In this document: piece after piece, positions 8,495 to 17,778 of the stretch
Layout of the letters: each line of letters starts with the position of its first letter
Numbering within the stretch: the first letter of the stretch is position 1
NCBI GenBank assembly: GCA_947474005.1
Contig: CANJHI010000013.1
Location: 1-56,363, forward strand
Direction of reading: 5' to 3'
From: Alphaproteobacteria bacterium
Lineage (GTDB): Bacteria > Pseudomonadota > Alphaproteobacteria > Reyranellales > Reyranellaceae
DNA length: 56,363 bases
The notes under the pieces: model-generated
What the model saw: only the letters and a program-made list of their open reading frames with translations
Database searches by the model: none
Told to the model about the DNA's origin: nothing
Made by a program: the position numbers and the translations under genes

Positions 8495-9034
8495 ATGGGT
8501 GAAGAAGCTGGCGGTAGGGGCCGCGTCGAGGCCGAGGCGAATGCGGGGCGCGGTAGTTTGGCCGCGGGAGCGCTGGTCTTCCTGTATGTCCTGTTCGGCT
8601 TTTGCGGGCCCGCCGCCGCGCAGGGCTGGCAGGTTCGAACGGGACAGGGGTATGTGCAGGCCTTCGTCAAGGATTCGGCCGGCAAGAATGCGCTGGTCGT
8701 TCAGTGCCTGACGCCGAAGAAGAAATTGTTGGTCGAAATCGAGTTCGCCAAACCCCAGTCCTGGTCCTGGCGGGACGGTGGCGTCGTGTCGATGCGGGTG
8801 GACGGCAAGGTATATCCCCTGCAACCGGCCGGAACGGACACGTCGATCATCCTGCACAATGCGCCCGAGCTGGGCTTCTCGCCCCAGCTCCTGCAGGTGA
8901 TCATGAAGGGCAGCGGCATGCTCGCCCTCGAGGGGCCCGGGGCCGAACGCCTGACGCCCCAGGAAAGAACCTTCCCCCTGACGAAAGCCGGACCAGTCCT
9001 CGAACAGGTCGACCGCGCCTGCCGGCGGACGTGA
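8495..9034 (+). CDS. Secreted hypothetical protein, 179 aa
   Basis: A hydrophobic signal segment (LAAGALVFLYVLFGFCGPAAA) is followed by a beta-rich mature domain (QVRTGQGYVQAFVKD, KKKLLVEIEF, GGVVSMRVDGKVYPL) with one Cys in the central part and one near the C-terminus. The layout is reminiscent of invasion-associated-locus-B-like periplasmic proteins, but I cannot assign it firmly. A 38-residue open frame with its own signal-like segment starts 3 bases after the stop. Confidence 0.6.
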   Translation: MGEEAGGRGRVEAEANAGRGSLAAGALVFLYVLFGFCGPAAAQGWQVRTGQGYVQAFVKDSAGKNALVVQCLTPKKKLLVEIEFAKPQSWSWRDGGVVSMRVDGKVYPLQPAGTDTSIILHNAPELGFSPQLLQVIMKGSGMLALEGPGAERLTPQERTFPLTKAGPVLEQVDRACRRT

Positions 9035-9037
9035 GCG

Positions 9038-9154
9038 ATGCGCCATGGAATTCTGGTATTCGCGCTGCTGGGCATGGTGTTGGCAATCCCGAACGCCGGC
9101 AATGCCATCGTCGGGCGCACGCTTTTCGTCGGTGAAGCGCCGAAGAAGCAATAG
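9038..9154 (+). CDS. Tiny predicted exported peptide, 38 aa
   Basis: The ATG lies 3 bases after the stop of the secreted protein upstream, which suggests translational coupling. The first 23 residues (MRHGILVFALLGMVLA...GNA) look like a signal peptide or a single membrane helix, followed by a short tail ending in KKQ. If cleaved, only about 15 residues would remain. It is too short for family recognition and could be a chance frame. Confidence 0.35.
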   Translation: MRHGILVFALLGMVLAIPNAGNAIVGRTLFVGEAPKKQ

Positions 9155-9322
9155 GCGTTCGGCGGCAAGCACATTGAAAAACGCATGGCAGGATTGAAAT
9201 AAGAAATTTGCAGGTTTTGCCTATTTCGTCCTATAAATCCGCTATCGTCGCACGAGGCCTGTCTTCAAAGGCTGGGCCGCCCGGTCGCTTTCCCGGGGCG
9301 GCTCCTCGTCGTGCGCTTTTTC

Positions 9323-9392
9323 TGTCATCCCGAGCGTAGCGAGGGATCCTTACTCATGGCTTTAAGGATCCCTCGCTACGCTCGGGATGACA
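9323..9392. repeat. Perfect 30-bp inverted repeat, dispersed palindrome
   Basis: Arms 9323-9352 and 9363-9392 are exact reverse complements with a 10-base loop. The arm runs TGTCATCCCGAGCGTAGCGA and onward. I recall this sequence type as a dispersed palindrome scattered through alphaproteobacterial genomes. It may also act as a transcript end for the genes on its left. Confidence 0.8.
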
Positions 9393-9439
9393 ATGATGCC
9401 GGAATTTCAACGCCGGCCTGAACCTTTGGCCATGCCCCG

Positions 9440-9540
9440 CCCGGCGCGCCCGCCGGGTATAGTTCCCTGGAGGACCAGGGGAGGTCCCGCGGTCTGTGCC
9501 CAGCACTGAACCGTGAGTAGCAAGCAAAGGCTGCCCCCGC
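9440..9540. other. Hairpin-rich segment, possible small RNA
   Basis: The stretch contains CCCTGG-AGGA-CCAGGG (9465-9480), a competing GGACC/GGTCC pairing that overlaps it, and a CCCGGC-type stem just before. There is no open frame of note. I compared it by eye with SRP RNA, 6S RNA and RNase P RNA and found no match. Either strand could be transcribed. Confidence 0.25.
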
Positions 9541-9569
9541 CGACGATCCGTCCGGCTGTGGGGTGGACC

Positions 9570-9712
9570 GAGGCGCGAAAAACGCGCCCGAGGACTACGT
9601 TTTGACGGTCGTCTGTGGCCGCCCGAGGTGGGGCCGCGGGGTCAGATTCTGCTCGATGTCACAGGTGGGCGTAGAACCTGTGTCACAACATTTGTCTCAA
9701 CTTGGTGTGACA
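9570..9712 (+). repeat. Dispersed structured intergenic element, copy B
   Basis: This is the second copy of the element at 6822-6940, with the same four blocks in the same order at 9570-9588, 9599-9609, 9654-9667 and 9688-9712. It also has an extra CACAGGT...ACCTGTG inverted repeat and several TGTCACA/TGTGACA boxes, which could be protein sites or RNA stems. Confidence 0.65.
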
Positions 9713-9757
9713 GTTTGGGATGAGACAGGCCGAGCGCAGCTCGGCCCGTGAGCGACA

Positions 9758-9778
9758 GGACATTGCGCAGCAATGTCC
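9758..9778. repeat. 9-bp hairpin containing repeat copy 2
   Basis: GGACATTGC and GCAATGTCC pair perfectly around a GCA loop. The right arm belongs to the 14-base sequence also found at 6336-6349. It lies just beyond the end of the leftward MFS gene and could help end its transcript. Confidence 0.45.
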
Positions 9779-9812
9779 GAAAGCGCCGATCGGTGGTGCT
9801 GCGCTCGGCCGC

Positions 9813-10997
9813 CTACCTAATCGCGGGGCTGGTCCGAGCAAGCACCACCGTCGCGCCCAGCGCCACGGCAGCCACGACGCAGCACGTCGCGAGCACGCCC
9901 TCGGCGCCGAAGTTGGCCATGACGGCGGCCAGCACCGGCGGGGCGGCGGCCGAGACGATGCCCTGCGGCAGGGCGAGGCGGCCCATCACGGTGCCGAACT
10001 GGGCGCGGCCGAACAGGGCCAACGGGAGCGTGGCGCGCAGCACCGCCTTCAGGCCGTTGGCGACGCCGTAGGCCATGATGCAGACGAGGGCCACGGCGAA
10101 GTTGCCGCCGGCCCACCAGGCGAGGCCGAGGCCCAGGGGGAGCGTGGCGGCGGCGAACAGCGCCGAGCTCATGATCGAGTAGCGGTGGCCGAAGGTGAGC
10201 TCGACCGCGCGCACGGCGACCTGGGCCGGGCCGATCAGCGAGGCCAGCAAGAGCGCGGTCGCGGGGTCGTGGCCGAGGCCGCGCAGCACGCCGATGGCGT
10301 GCACGATGAAGCCGGTGAAGATGAAGGCGCCGCAGGAGAAGGCGACCGTGAGCAGCCAGAAGGCGCGCCGGCTCTCCGCCGCCGTCAGGGTGGCCGCCCC
10401 GGCGGCGGCTGTGGCGGCCCCGGTAATGATGGTGCGGCCGGGCAGCATCAGCAGGTGGACGGGTAGGCACACCAGCAGATGGAGGCCGGCGAAGACCAGC
10501 AGCGTGCCGCGCCAGCCGACCATCGGTTCGAGCACGCCGCAGATCGGCCAGAAGACGGTGGAGGCGAAGCCGCCGACGATGGCCAGCACCGCGATGGCCT
10601 GGCGCGCCCGGGCGCCCGCGACCTGGGCGAGCGCGATGCTGGCGGGCGTGTTCAGCGCCAGGGTGGAGGCCACGCCCATGGCCGCCCAGCACAGCAGGTA
10701 GCTCACCAGTCCCTGCGAGGCGGCGAGGGCGGCGAGCGACAGCGCGTAGAGGAGGGAGCCCAGCGCCATCAGGCTGCGCGCGCCCAGGCGATCCATCGAC
10801 TTGCCGACCCAGGGCGAGAAGAGGGCGCCGACGCCGAACATCACGGTGATACCGCCGTAGATCACCTCGCTGGGCAGCGCCAGGTCGCGTTCCATGTGCC
10901 GTCCCAGCACCGAGGGCATGAGGAAGGTGGTGCCCCAGCCGATGATCTGCGTGAGGCCGAGGCCTGACGTGGCGCGGACGGCCGGGCTGAGGATCAC
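9813..10997 (-). CDS. MFS transporter
   Basis: 394 residues with about twelve membrane segments. [12 protein letters not shown] near the start and the loop [11 protein letters not shown] (MFS D-R-x-G signature) identify a major facilitator. It overlaps the end of mtnA by 4 bases (ATGA type), so it is the last gene of the tkt-like/mtnA operon. It may move a metabolite of that pathway. The substrate cannot be read from sequence. Confidence 0.85.
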   Translation of the reverse strand: MILSPAVRATSGLGLTQIIGWGTTFLMPSVLGRHMERDLALPSEVIYGGITVMFGVGALFSPWVGKSMDRLGARSLMALGSLLYALSLAALAASQGLVSYLLCWAAMGVASTLALNTPASIALAQVAGARARQAIAVLAIVGGFASTVFWPICGVLEPMVGWRGTLLVFAGLHLLVCLPVHLLMLPGRTIITGAATAAAGAATLTAAESRRAFWLLTVAFSCGAFIFTGFIVHAIGVLRGLGHDPATALLLASLIGPAQVAVRAVELTFGHRYSIMSSALFAAATLPLGLGLAWWAGGNFAVALVCIMAYGVANGLKAVLRATLPLALFGRAQFGTVMGRLALPQGIVSAAAPPVLAAVMANFGAEGVLATCCVVAAVALGATVVLARTSPAIR

Positions 10998-12088
10998 GCC
11001 GCTCTGGATTGTTCGGGGTAGAGCGCCAGAAGTCCCGCTTCGCTGGCGGCACAGACGCCGCGTTCGGTGATGAGGCCTGACACGAGGCGTGCCGGCGTGA
11101 CGTCAAAGGCGGGATTGGCGGCGGGGCTGCCTTCGGGCAGCACGGCGACCGTGGCCAGTTCGCCTGATTCAGTGCGGCCGGTCAGGTGCGAGAGCTCGCG
11201 GGCGCTCCGCTCCTCGATCGGGATGTCGCGGTGGCCGTCCTCGATCGTCCAGTCGATGGTGGGATAGGGGAGGCCGACATAGAACGGCACGCCGTTGTCG
11301 TGCGCGGCCAGGGCCTTCAGGTAGGTGCCGATCTTGTTGCAGACGTCGCCGCGCCGCGTCGTGCGGTCCGAGCCCACGACACAGAAATCGACGCGGCCGT
11401 GCTGCATCAGGTGGCCGCCGGCATTGTCGGCGATCACGGTGTGCGGCACGCCGTGCTTGCCCAGTTCCCACGCGGTCAGACTGGCCCCTTGATTGCGCGG
11501 GCGGGTTTCGTCGACCCAGACGTGGATGGGAATGCCGGCATTGTGCGCCTGGTAGATCGGGGAAAGGGCGGTTCCCCAGTCGACCGTGGCGAGCCAGCCG
11601 GCGTTGCAGTGGGTGAGCGCGTTGATCCTGTCTCCGCGCGGCTTGAGCTTGCGGATCAATTCGAGCCCGTTCGCGCCGATTCGCCGGCAAATCTCGACAT
11701 CCTCGTCGCAGATCTCGGCCGCGCGCTTATAAGCGGCGTCGCGGCGCTTCGCCGGGGGGAGCGGGGCCAGCAGCGTGCGCAGGTCGTCGAGGGCCCAGCG
11801 CAGGTTGACGGCGGTGGGGCGCGATTCCAGCAGGAGCGTGTAGGCGCGGGCCAGCATGGCATCCGACGGGTCCTCGGCCATGGCCAGCGCCATGCCGTAG
11901 GCCGCCGCCGCGCCGATCAGCGGCGCGCCGCGAACGACCATGTTGCTGATGGCGTTCGTGGCGTTCACCACGTTCTTCAAGTCGCGCACCACGAAATCGT
12001 GGGGCAGCAGCGTCTGGTCGATCACCTGGACGGTCGTGCCGTCCTGGCTGAGCCAGATGGTGCGGTAGGGTTTGCCGTCTACTTTCAC
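10994..12088 (-). CDS. mtnA: Methylthioribose-1-phosphate isomerase
   Basis: 364 residues, full length for MtnA, which converts 5-methylthioribose-1-phosphate to methylthioribulose-1-phosphate in methionine salvage and acts likewise on 5-deoxyribose-1-phosphate. The catalytic Cys161 ([10 protein letters not shown]) and Asp241 ([12 protein letters not shown]) match the Cys160/Asp240 pair known from Bacillus. The VVRGAPLIG and [14 protein letters not shown] motifs are also present. It starts 9 bases after the transketolase-like gene and overlaps the MFS gene. No other methionine-salvage gene (mtnK, mtnP, mtnB, mtnC, mtnD) is in the window. Confidence 0.95.
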   Translation of the reverse strand: MKVDGKPYRTIWLSQDGTTVQVIDQTLLPHDFVVRDLKNVVNATNAISNMVVRGAPLIGAAAAYGMALAMAEDPSDAMLARAYTLLLESRPTAVNLRWALDDLRTLLAPLPPAKRRDAAYKRAAEICDEDVEICRRIGANGLELIRKLKPRGDRINALTHCNAGWLATVDWGTALSPIYQAHNAGIPIHVWVDETRPRNQGASLTAWELGKHGVPHTVIADNAGGHLMQHGRVDFCVVGSDRTTRRGDVCNKIGTYLKALAAHDNGVPFYVGLPYPTIDWTIEDGHRDIPIEERSARELSHLTGRTESGELATVAVLPEGSPAANPAFDVTPARLVSGLITERGVCAASEAGLLALYPEQSRAA

Positions 12089-12097
12089 GCCGCCACT

Positions 12098-14443
12098 TTA
12101 GAGGGCGCGCGCCACCGCGTCGATGATCGCCGCCGCATCGAGCTTATAGGTGCGGTAGAGGTCGGGGATGTCGCCGGACTGGCCGAAATTCTCGATGCCC
12201 AGCGGGACCACGCGCTGGCCGCGCACCGATCCCAGCCACGACAGCGCCAGCGGGTGGCCGTCGAGCACGGTGACGAGCCGGGCATCGCGCGACAACGGCG
12301 CCAACAGCCGCTCGACCGGGCTCGGCGAGCGATCGACGGGACCAACGGTGCGGCCACGACTCCGCTGCTGCGCGAGCCAGTCGGAATGCAGCCGGTCGGG
12401 CGAGGTCAGCACCAGTAGCCCGGCGCCGGCAAAGTCGCGCACCACGCTCTGGTGCGCTTGGATTGCCTCCGGCGTCACCGCGCCCATGGCGACGATGGCC
12501 ACGTCGGCGCCCTGTTCCGGCGGCGCATACCAGTAGCCGCCGGACACGATGTCGTTTTCCTGTTCGAGTGTCAGAATCCGTTCGGGTTGCGGCAAACTCC
12601 GCGTGCTGAGTCGCAGATAAATCGATCCGCCCTTGGGCTGCTGCATGTACTCGAGCCCATGCCGCATCAGCACCGCCAGCTCGTCGACATGCGCCGGCTC
12701 ATAGCTCAGCAATCCCGGCTGGCCGATACCGATCAGCGGACTGTGGATGCTCTGGTGTGCGCCGCCCTCCGGCGCCAGCGTCACGCCCGATGGCGTCGCC
12801 ACGACCATGAATCGCGCATCCTGGTAGCAGGCATAGTTCAGCGCATCGAGGCCACGCGCGATGAACGGATCGTACAGCGTGCCGATCGGCAGCAGCCGCG
12901 CCCCGAAAATCTCGTGGCTGAGACCCAGTGCCGCCAATTGTATGAACAGGTTGTTTTCTGCGATTCCCAGTTCGATGTGCTGCCCGCGCGGCGTCTTGCG
13001 CCAGAGCTGGGCCGACACGACTTTCAGTTCGCGGAATACGTCCTCGGCCTCGGTGTGCGCCCACAGGCCACGCCGGTTCACCCAGGCGCCGAGATTGGTC
13101 GAGACCGTGACGTCAGGCGAGGTGGTGACGATCCGGCGGCTGAGTTCGCTGTCCTCGGCCGCGATCGCGTTCAGGATCTTGCCGAAGCCCTCCTGCGTAC
13201 TTGACTTCTTGTCGTTGGGTTTTGGCAGCGCCGCCGGGATCGCCACGACAGGCGCCTCCGTGCGGCGGCGTCCCTCGGCATTGAACGGTGCCGCATCGAG
13301 GAAGGCCTGCAACTCGGGCGCCTTCACATCGAGGCCGGCGAACTTGTCCCATTCGTGTCCGTCGGCCACGCCCATGCCCTTCTTGAAGCTCGCCATCTGG
13401 TCGAGCGTCATCAGGCCGGAGTGGTTGTCCTTGTGGCCGGCGAAGGGCAGGCCCTGGCCTTTGATGGTGTAGGCGATGAAGCAGGTCGGCCTGTCGTCGG
13501 TCACGCCCTCGAAGGCGTCGAGCACGGCCTGCATGTCGTTGCCGGCGAGGTTGGTCATCAGGCGATGGAGCGCGGCATCGTCGTGCTGCTCCACGATGCG
13601 CCGGATGCCGGGATACTGGTTGAGATCGCGCGTCAGCGCTTCGCGCCAGCCCGCGCCGCCCTTGAACACCAGCGCCGAGTAGAGCGAGTTGGGGCAGGCG
13701 TCGATCCATTGCCGCAACTGCTCGCCGTCGGGCAGCGCGAACGCCGTCTCGAGCAGCTTGCCGTATTTCAGCGTGATCACGCGCCAGCCGACCAGCTCGA
13801 ACATCTCGGCGACGCGGCCGAACAGCCGGTCGTTCACCACGCCGTCGAGGCTCTGGCGATTATAATCGATCACCCACCAGAGATTCCGGACGTCGTGCTT
13901 CCAGCCTTCGAGCAGCGCCTCGAAGATGTTGCCCTCGTCGAGTTCGGCGTCGCCCACCAGCGCCACCATGCGGCCAGTGGGGCGGGTGCCGTCGCCGAGG
14001 TTCTTCAGCCGCACATAGTCCTGCACGATCGAGGAGAAGAGCGTCATGGCGACGCCCAGTCCGACCGAGCCGGTCGAGAAATCGACGTCGTCGACGTCCT
14101 TCGTGCGCGAGGGATAGGACTGCGCACCGCCAAGGCTGCGGAAGCGTTCGAGCTTGTCCTGCGTCTGGTGGCCGAACAGATATTGGATGGCGTGGAACAC
14201 CGGCGAGGCGTGCGGCTTCACCGCGACCCTGTCTTCGGGGCGCAGCACCGAGAAGTAGAGCGCCGTCATCACCGTCGCCAGAGACGCGCACGAGGCCTGG
14301 TGGCCGCCGACTTTCAGTCCGTCGCGGTTGGGGCGCAGGTGGTTGGCGTGATGGATGGTCCAGGCACTGAGCCACAGCACCTTGCGTTCGAGTTCGCGGA
14401 GCAGCCTCAGGCGCTGGACGGGGGCGAGAGTGGTCATGGCCAT
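12098..14443 (-). CDS. Transketolase / homodimeric PDH-E1-like enzyme
   Basis: 781 residues of the thiamine-diphosphate transketolase/AceE superfamily. The segment GDAELDEGNIFEALLEGW...VIDYN carries the ThDP/Mg2+ motif in the AceE-like form. Other conserved pieces are HHANHLRP, VGGHQAS, VKPHASPVFHAIQYL and the second half beginning near EGFGKILNAI. It probably decarboxylates a 2-oxoacid or moves a two-carbon unit; no E2 or E3 gene is beside it. The ATG at 14443 lies 7 bases after GGAGG; ATGs at 14449 and 14437 are alternatives. It is the first gene of the operon with mtnA and is divergent from the Lrp regulator. Confidence 0.85.
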   Translation of the reverse strand: MAMTTLAPVQRLRLLRELERKVLWLSAWTIHHANHLRPNRDGLKVGGHQASCASLATVMTALYFSVLRPEDRVAVKPHASPVFHAIQYLFGHQTQDKLERFRSLGGAQSYPSRTKDVDDVDFSTGSVGLGVAMTLFSSIVQDYVRLKNLGDGTRPTGRMVALVGDAELDEGNIFEALLEGWKHDVRNLWWVIDYNRQSLDGVVNDRLFGRVAEMFELVGWRVITLKYGKLLETAFALPDGEQLRQWIDACPNSLYSALVFKGGAGWREALTRDLNQYPGIRRIVEQHDDAALHRLMTNLAGNDMQAVLDAFEGVTDDRPTCFIAYTIKGQGLPFAGHKDNHSGLMTLDQMASFKKGMGVADGHEWDKFAGLDVKAPELQAFLDAAPFNAEGRRRTEAPVVAIPAALPKPNDKKSSTQEGFGKILNAIAAEDSELSRRIVTTSPDVTVSTNLGAWVNRRGLWAHTEAEDVFRELKVVSAQLWRKTPRGQHIELGIAENNLFIQLAALGLSHEIFGARLLPIGTLYDPFIARGLDALNYACYQDARFMVVATPSGVTLAPEGGAHQSIHSPLIGIGQPGLLSYEPAHVDELAVLMRHGLEYMQQPKGGSIYLRLSTRSLPQPERILTLEQENDIVSGGYWYAPPEQGADVAIVAMGAVTPEAIQAHQSVVRDFAGAGLLVLTSPDRLHSDWLAQQRSRGRTVGPVDRSPSPVERLLAPLSRDARLVTVLDGHPLALSWLGSVRGQRVVPLGIENFGQSGDIPDLYRTYKLDAAAIIDAVARAL

Positions 14444-14537
14444 CGACATACCTCCACTCGCTTGGAAGGTCCTTGCGTTTGGCTCCCGGAATCGGCTGTA
14501 TAGGGTAGATTCTTCCTCACATGTGGAACTTTGGGCA
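14444..14537. promoter_or_regulatory. Divergent control region, tkt-like/lrp
   Basis: These 94 bases separate the starts of two opposed genes, so both promoters and any Lrp-type site must lie here or inside the coding ends. I see AT-richer sequence (TGTATAGGGTAGATTC) but no clear palindrome. Control of the operon by the adjacent regulator is inferred from the layout alone. Confidence 0.4.
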
Positions 14538-15014
14538 ATGATTACCCTGGATGCCATTGACCGGCGCATTCTCGAACGGCTGCAGCACGACGGCCGCCTC
14601 AGCAATGCCGACCTCGCCGAACAGGTCGGCCTTTCCTCCTCCCCGTGCTGGCGGCGGGTCAAGGCGCTGGAGGAGGCGGGGGTCATCAAGGGCTATGCCG
14701 CCCAGCTCGACGCCAAGTCGATCGGCCTTTCGGTCAACGTCTTCATGAGCGTGTCACTCTCCACGCAGGTCGAGAAGGCGCTAAAAGATTTCGAGCGCGC
14801 GGCGGCCGAGCGGCCTGAGGTGATGGAGTGCTACCTGATGACCGGCGACAGCGATTATCTGCTGCGCATCGTCGTGCCCGACCTCGAAGCCTACGAGCGC
14901 TTCGTCATGGATTTCACCAAGATCGCGGGCATCGCCCAGATCAGAAGCTCCTTCGCGCTGCGGCCGGTCAAGCAGGGCACCGCGTTGCCCCTGGGCGTCA
15001 GCCGAGATCGATGA
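14538..15014 (+). CDS. Lrp/AsnC family transcriptional regulator
   Basis: 158 residues. The N-terminal helix-turn-helix is typical (LDAIDRRILERLQHDGRLSNADLAEQVGLS, then SPCWRRVKALEEAGVIKGY). The C-terminal ligand-binding RAM domain follows (VMECYLMTGDSDYLLRIVVPDLEAYERFV, KIAGIAQIRSSFALRPVK). The ATG at 14538 was chosen because the conserved start follows it; the frame is open further upstream. These regulators bind DNA as octamers or dimers and respond to amino acids or related acids. The divergent transketolase-like operon is its most likely target. The 3' end overlaps the convergent phzF-like gene by 17 bases. Confidence 0.93.
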   Translation: MITLDAIDRRILERLQHDGRLSNADLAEQVGLSSSPCWRRVKALEEAGVIKGYAAQLDAKSIGLSVNVFMSVSLSTQVEKALKDFERAAAERPEVMECYLMTGDSDYLLRIVVPDLEAYERFVMDFTKIAGIAQIRSSFALRPVKQGTALPLGVSRDR

Positions 15015-15906
15015 CGCCGCTCATCATCGGCACGCAACGGCCGCCGATGTAGGTCGCAACGACCTTGCCGCCCTTCTTTTCCGCGGATGCTTGCAGGATG
15101 CTCGGGCGGCCCATGTCGAAGCCCTGGCCGATGGTCTTGTCGAGCACGAGGTCGGCCTCCGGCCGCAGATGCGCCAGCAGGCCGATCAGTGCCACGTTGG
15201 CGCCGCCGGTCGCGGGATCCTCGGGAATGCCATGCTCCGGTGCGAACATGCGGCTCTGGATGTCGATGTCGTTTTCCTTCGCCTGCACGTAGAGATGGAT
15301 GCCGACCACGCGGTCGCGCGGCAGCTCGCGGGCGAAGACGTCCGTCCGGGGTGCGGCGGACTTCAGCACGGCGCGCGATTTCAGTTCGACGAACAGGAGT
15401 GGCGCACCACACGACGCTACGCAGGGCCGATGGGCGTCGAGCTTGATGTCGCCGGGCTGCAGCGAGCAGGCGGCCGCCACTGTTTCGACCGGGATCTCCT
15501 CGCCGAGGCTGAGCGGCACCGGGGCAGCGAGACGCGTCGCCACGACCACGCCGCCTTCGCGCATCAACTCCATGTGCACGAGGCCCGCCTTCTCCTCGAA
15601 CACCAGCCGGTCGCCGGAAACCGGCCGGCCGTAGCTCTCGCCAGCGCGGGCCAGCACGAAGGCCGTCCCGACATTGGGATGGCCGGCGAAGGGCATCTCG
15701 GCCTTGGGCGTGAAGATGCGGACCTGGGCGGTGTGGGCGGGATCCTTGGGCGGCAGCACGAAGGTCGTCTCGGCCAGGTTGAACTCGGCGGCGATGGCCT
15801 GCATGCGTTCGGTCGAGAGGCCCTGGGCGTTGGTGACAACCGCCAGCGGATTGCCGCCGAACTGGCGGTCGGTGAAGACATCGACGGTGGTGAACTGGAG
15901 TTTCAT
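14998..15906 (-). CDS. PhzF family isomerase/epimerase
   Basis: 302 residues, full length. FGGNPLAVV near the start, NLAETTFV with the catalytic Glu, [23 protein letters not shown] and the C-terminal [15 protein letters not shown] are diagnostic of the two-lobed PhzF/DAP-epimerase-like fold. Known members isomerise small acids such as trans-2,3-dihydro-3-hydroxyanthranilate, but most, including this one, have no assigned substrate. No phenazine genes are nearby. It is divergent from the acyl-CoA synthetase at 15943 and convergent with the Lrp gene. The ATG at 15906 gives the conserved start [11 protein letters not shown]. Confidence 0.9.
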   Translation of the reverse strand: MKLQFTTVDVFTDRQFGGNPLAVVTNAQGLSTERMQAIAAEFNLAETTFVLPPKDPAHTAQVRIFTPKAEMPFAGHPNVGTAFVLARAGESYGRPVSGDRLVFEEKAGLVHMELMREGGVVVATRLAAPVPLSLGEEIPVETVAAACSLQPGDIKLDAHRPCVASCGAPLLFVELKSRAVLKSAAPRTDVFARELPRDRVVGIHLYVQAKENDIDIQSRMFAPEHGIPEDPATGGANVALIGLLAHLRPEADLVLDKTIGQGFDMGRPSILQASAEKKGGKVVATYIGGRCVPMMSGVIDLG

Positions 15907-15942
15907 GATTTCAAACCTGCCACACCGCGCTAAGCTTCCCGC

Positions 15943-17616
15943 ATGACCAATGCTAACGGCACCCCCCAAATCTCTTATGACCATGGCGTTTCCGACCGGA
16001 AGCTGATCGGCGAGACGATCGGCGCCTTCTTCGACCGCCAGGTGGAAACCTTCCGCGACCGCGAGGCGCTGGTCGTGCGGCATCAGAAAGTGCGCTGGAG
16101 CTGGGGCGAACTTGCGCGGCGGGTCGACGAGCTGGCGGCAGGCCTCATGACGCTGGGGCTGGAGCGCGGCGACCGGGTCGGCATCTGGTCGCCCAACACG
16201 TCGGAGTGGACGCTGGCCCAGTTCGCCACGGCCAAGGCAGGCCTGGTGCTGGTCAACGTCAATCCGGCCTACCGGCGGGCCGAGCTCGACTACGCAATGA
16301 ACAAGGTCGAGTGCAAGGCGCTGATCCTGGCGCCGGCGCTAAAGACCTCGAACTATCTCGAGATCGTCGACGATCTGGTGAAAGCGAAGAAGCTGCCGCT
16401 TCTCAAGCACATCATCCGGCTCGGCCGCGAGAAGACTCCCGGCATGCTCAACTTCGACGACGTCGCCACCGCCGGTGGCAACGCGGAGAAAGTGAAGCTG
16501 GCCGAGCTCGGGCCAAAACTGCAGTTCGACGATGCCATCAACATCCAGTTCACCTCGGGCACGACCGGGCACCCGAAGGGCGCCACGCTCAGCCACCACA
16601 ACATCCTGAACAACGGCTATTTCGTCGGGCTGGGGCTAAAGCTCACGCCGGAGGACAGGCTCTGCATTCCGGTGCCGCTCTATCACTGCTTCGGTATGGT
16701 GATGGGCAACCTGGGCTGCCTGACCCACGGCGCGACCATGGTGTATCCGGCCGAGGCATTCGATCCGCTGGCCACCCTGCAGACCGTCGCCGAGGAGCGC
16801 TGCACGGCGCTCTTTGGCGTGCCGACCATGTTCATTGCCCAGCTCGATCATCCCGAGTTCGCCAAGTTTGATCTAAAAAGCCTGCGCACCGGCATCATGG
16901 CGGGCTCGCCGTGCCCGATCGAGGTGATGAAGAAGGTGCAGAGTCACATGCACATGCACCAGGTCACCATCGCCTACGGCATGACCGAGACCTCGCCCGT
17001 CTCGACGCAATGCGCGACCGACGATCCGCTGGAGAGGCGCGTCTCCACCGTCGGCCAGGTCCTGCCGCACATAGAAATCAAGATCGTCGACCCCGAGTGC
17101 ATGGCGGTGCCGCGCGGCGAGACCGGCGAATTTTGTACCCGCGGCTATTCGGTGATGAAGGGCTACTGGAACGATCCGGAGAAGACCGCCGAGGCGATCG
17201 ACGAGGCGGGTTGGATGCGCACCGGCGATCTTGCGACCATGGATGGCGAGGGCTACGTCAATATCGTGGGCCGCCTGAAGGATATGGTGATCCGCGGCGG
17301 CGAGAACGTCTATCCGCGCGAGATCGAGGAGTTCCTCTACCGCCACCCGAAGATCCAGGACGTGCAGGTGATCGGCGTGCCCGATCCCAAGTACGGCGAG
17401 GAGATCTGCGCCTGGATCAAGCTGCACGATGGCCAGACCGCGACGGCCGAGGAGATCCGCGAATTCTGCAAGGGCCAGATCGCCCACTACAAGATCCCGC
17501 GCTACATCGAGTTCGTGCCCGAATTCCCCATGACCATCACCGGCAAGATCCAGAAATTCGTGATGCGCGAACAGACGATCGAGAAGCTCGGGCTAAAAGC
17601 GCAGAAGACGGCGTAA
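15943..17616 (+). CDS. Acyl-CoA synthetase (AMP-forming), FadD-like
   Basis: 557 residues. The P-loop [18 protein letters not shown], the adenylate motif [34 protein letters not shown] and the late Lys in ITGKIQKF define an ANL-superfamily ligase that activates a fatty or related acid to its CoA thioester through an acyl-adenylate. Length and the NPAYR segment fit the fatty-acyl-CoA synthetase group common in alphaproteobacteria. It stands alone, 36 bases from the divergent phzF-like gene, and is followed by a large inverted repeat. Confidence 0.92.
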   Translation: MTNANGTPQISYDHGVSDRKLIGETIGAFFDRQVETFRDREALVVRHQKVRWSWGELARRVDELAAGLMTLGLERGDRVGIWSPNTSEWTLAQFATAKAGLVLVNVNPAYRRAELDYAMNKVECKALILAPALKTSNYLEIVDDLVKAKKLPLLKHIIRLGREKTPGMLNFDDVATAGGNAEKVKLAELGPKLQFDDAINIQFTSGTTGHPKGATLSHHNILNNGYFVGLGLKLTPEDRLCIPVPLYHCFGMVMGNLGCLTHGATMVYPAEAFDPLATLQTVAEERCTALFGVPTMFIAQLDHPEFAKFDLKSLRTGIMAGSPCPIEVMKKVQSHMHMHQVTIAYGMTETSPVSTQCATDDPLERRVSTVGQVLPHIEIKIVDPECMAVPRGETGEFCTRGYSVMKGYWNDPEKTAEAIDEAGWMRTGDLATMDGEGYVNIVGRLKDMVIRGGENVYPREIEEFLYRHPKIQDVQVIGVPDPKYGEEICAWIKLHDGQTATAEEIREFCKGQIAHYKIPRYIEFVPEFPMTITGKIQKFVMREQTIEKLGLKAQKTA

Positions 17617-17640
17617 TCGACGCGGCGTGCGCGTTCCCAC

Positions 17641-17749
17641 CCTTCGAGACGCGCTTCTCCGAAGCGCTCCTCAGGGTGAGGTTTTGGTGGTTCGCCCGAC
17701 TGACTTTACCTCATCCTGAGGAGCACGCCGCAGGCGTGCGTCTCGAAGG
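17641..17749. repeat. Long imperfect inverted repeat, dispersed palindrome
   Basis: Left arm 17641-17682 (CCTTCGAGACGCGC through CTCCTCAGGGTGAGGT) and right arm 17708-17749 (ACCTCATCCTGAGGAGC through GTCTCGAAGG) are largely complementary. This is a common alphaproteobacterial palindromic repeat. It sits between two convergent genes and may act as a transcript end. Confidence 0.75.
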
Positions 17750-17778
17750 AGAGGCAACGGGCGAGGGGAGCGTTCCCG

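Larger units (their letters stand above)
9155..9812. other. Gene-free, structure-rich 658-base stretch
   Basis: No convincing gene lies here. In order it holds a perfect 30-bp inverted repeat (9323-9392), a hairpin-rich segment (about 9440-9540), intergenic element copy B (9570-9712) and a 9-bp hairpin (9758-9778) just before the stop of the convergent MFS gene. A 62-residue frame at 9563 overlaps the repeat and is not credible. Confidence 0.6.

Noticed and set aside
9440..9540. SRP RNA, 6S RNA or RNase P RNA
   Set aside because: None of their conserved cores is present on either strand; kept only as an unassigned structured segment.
9563..9751. 62-residue rightward frame
   Set aside because: Lies wholly over the structured intergenic element and is explained by it.
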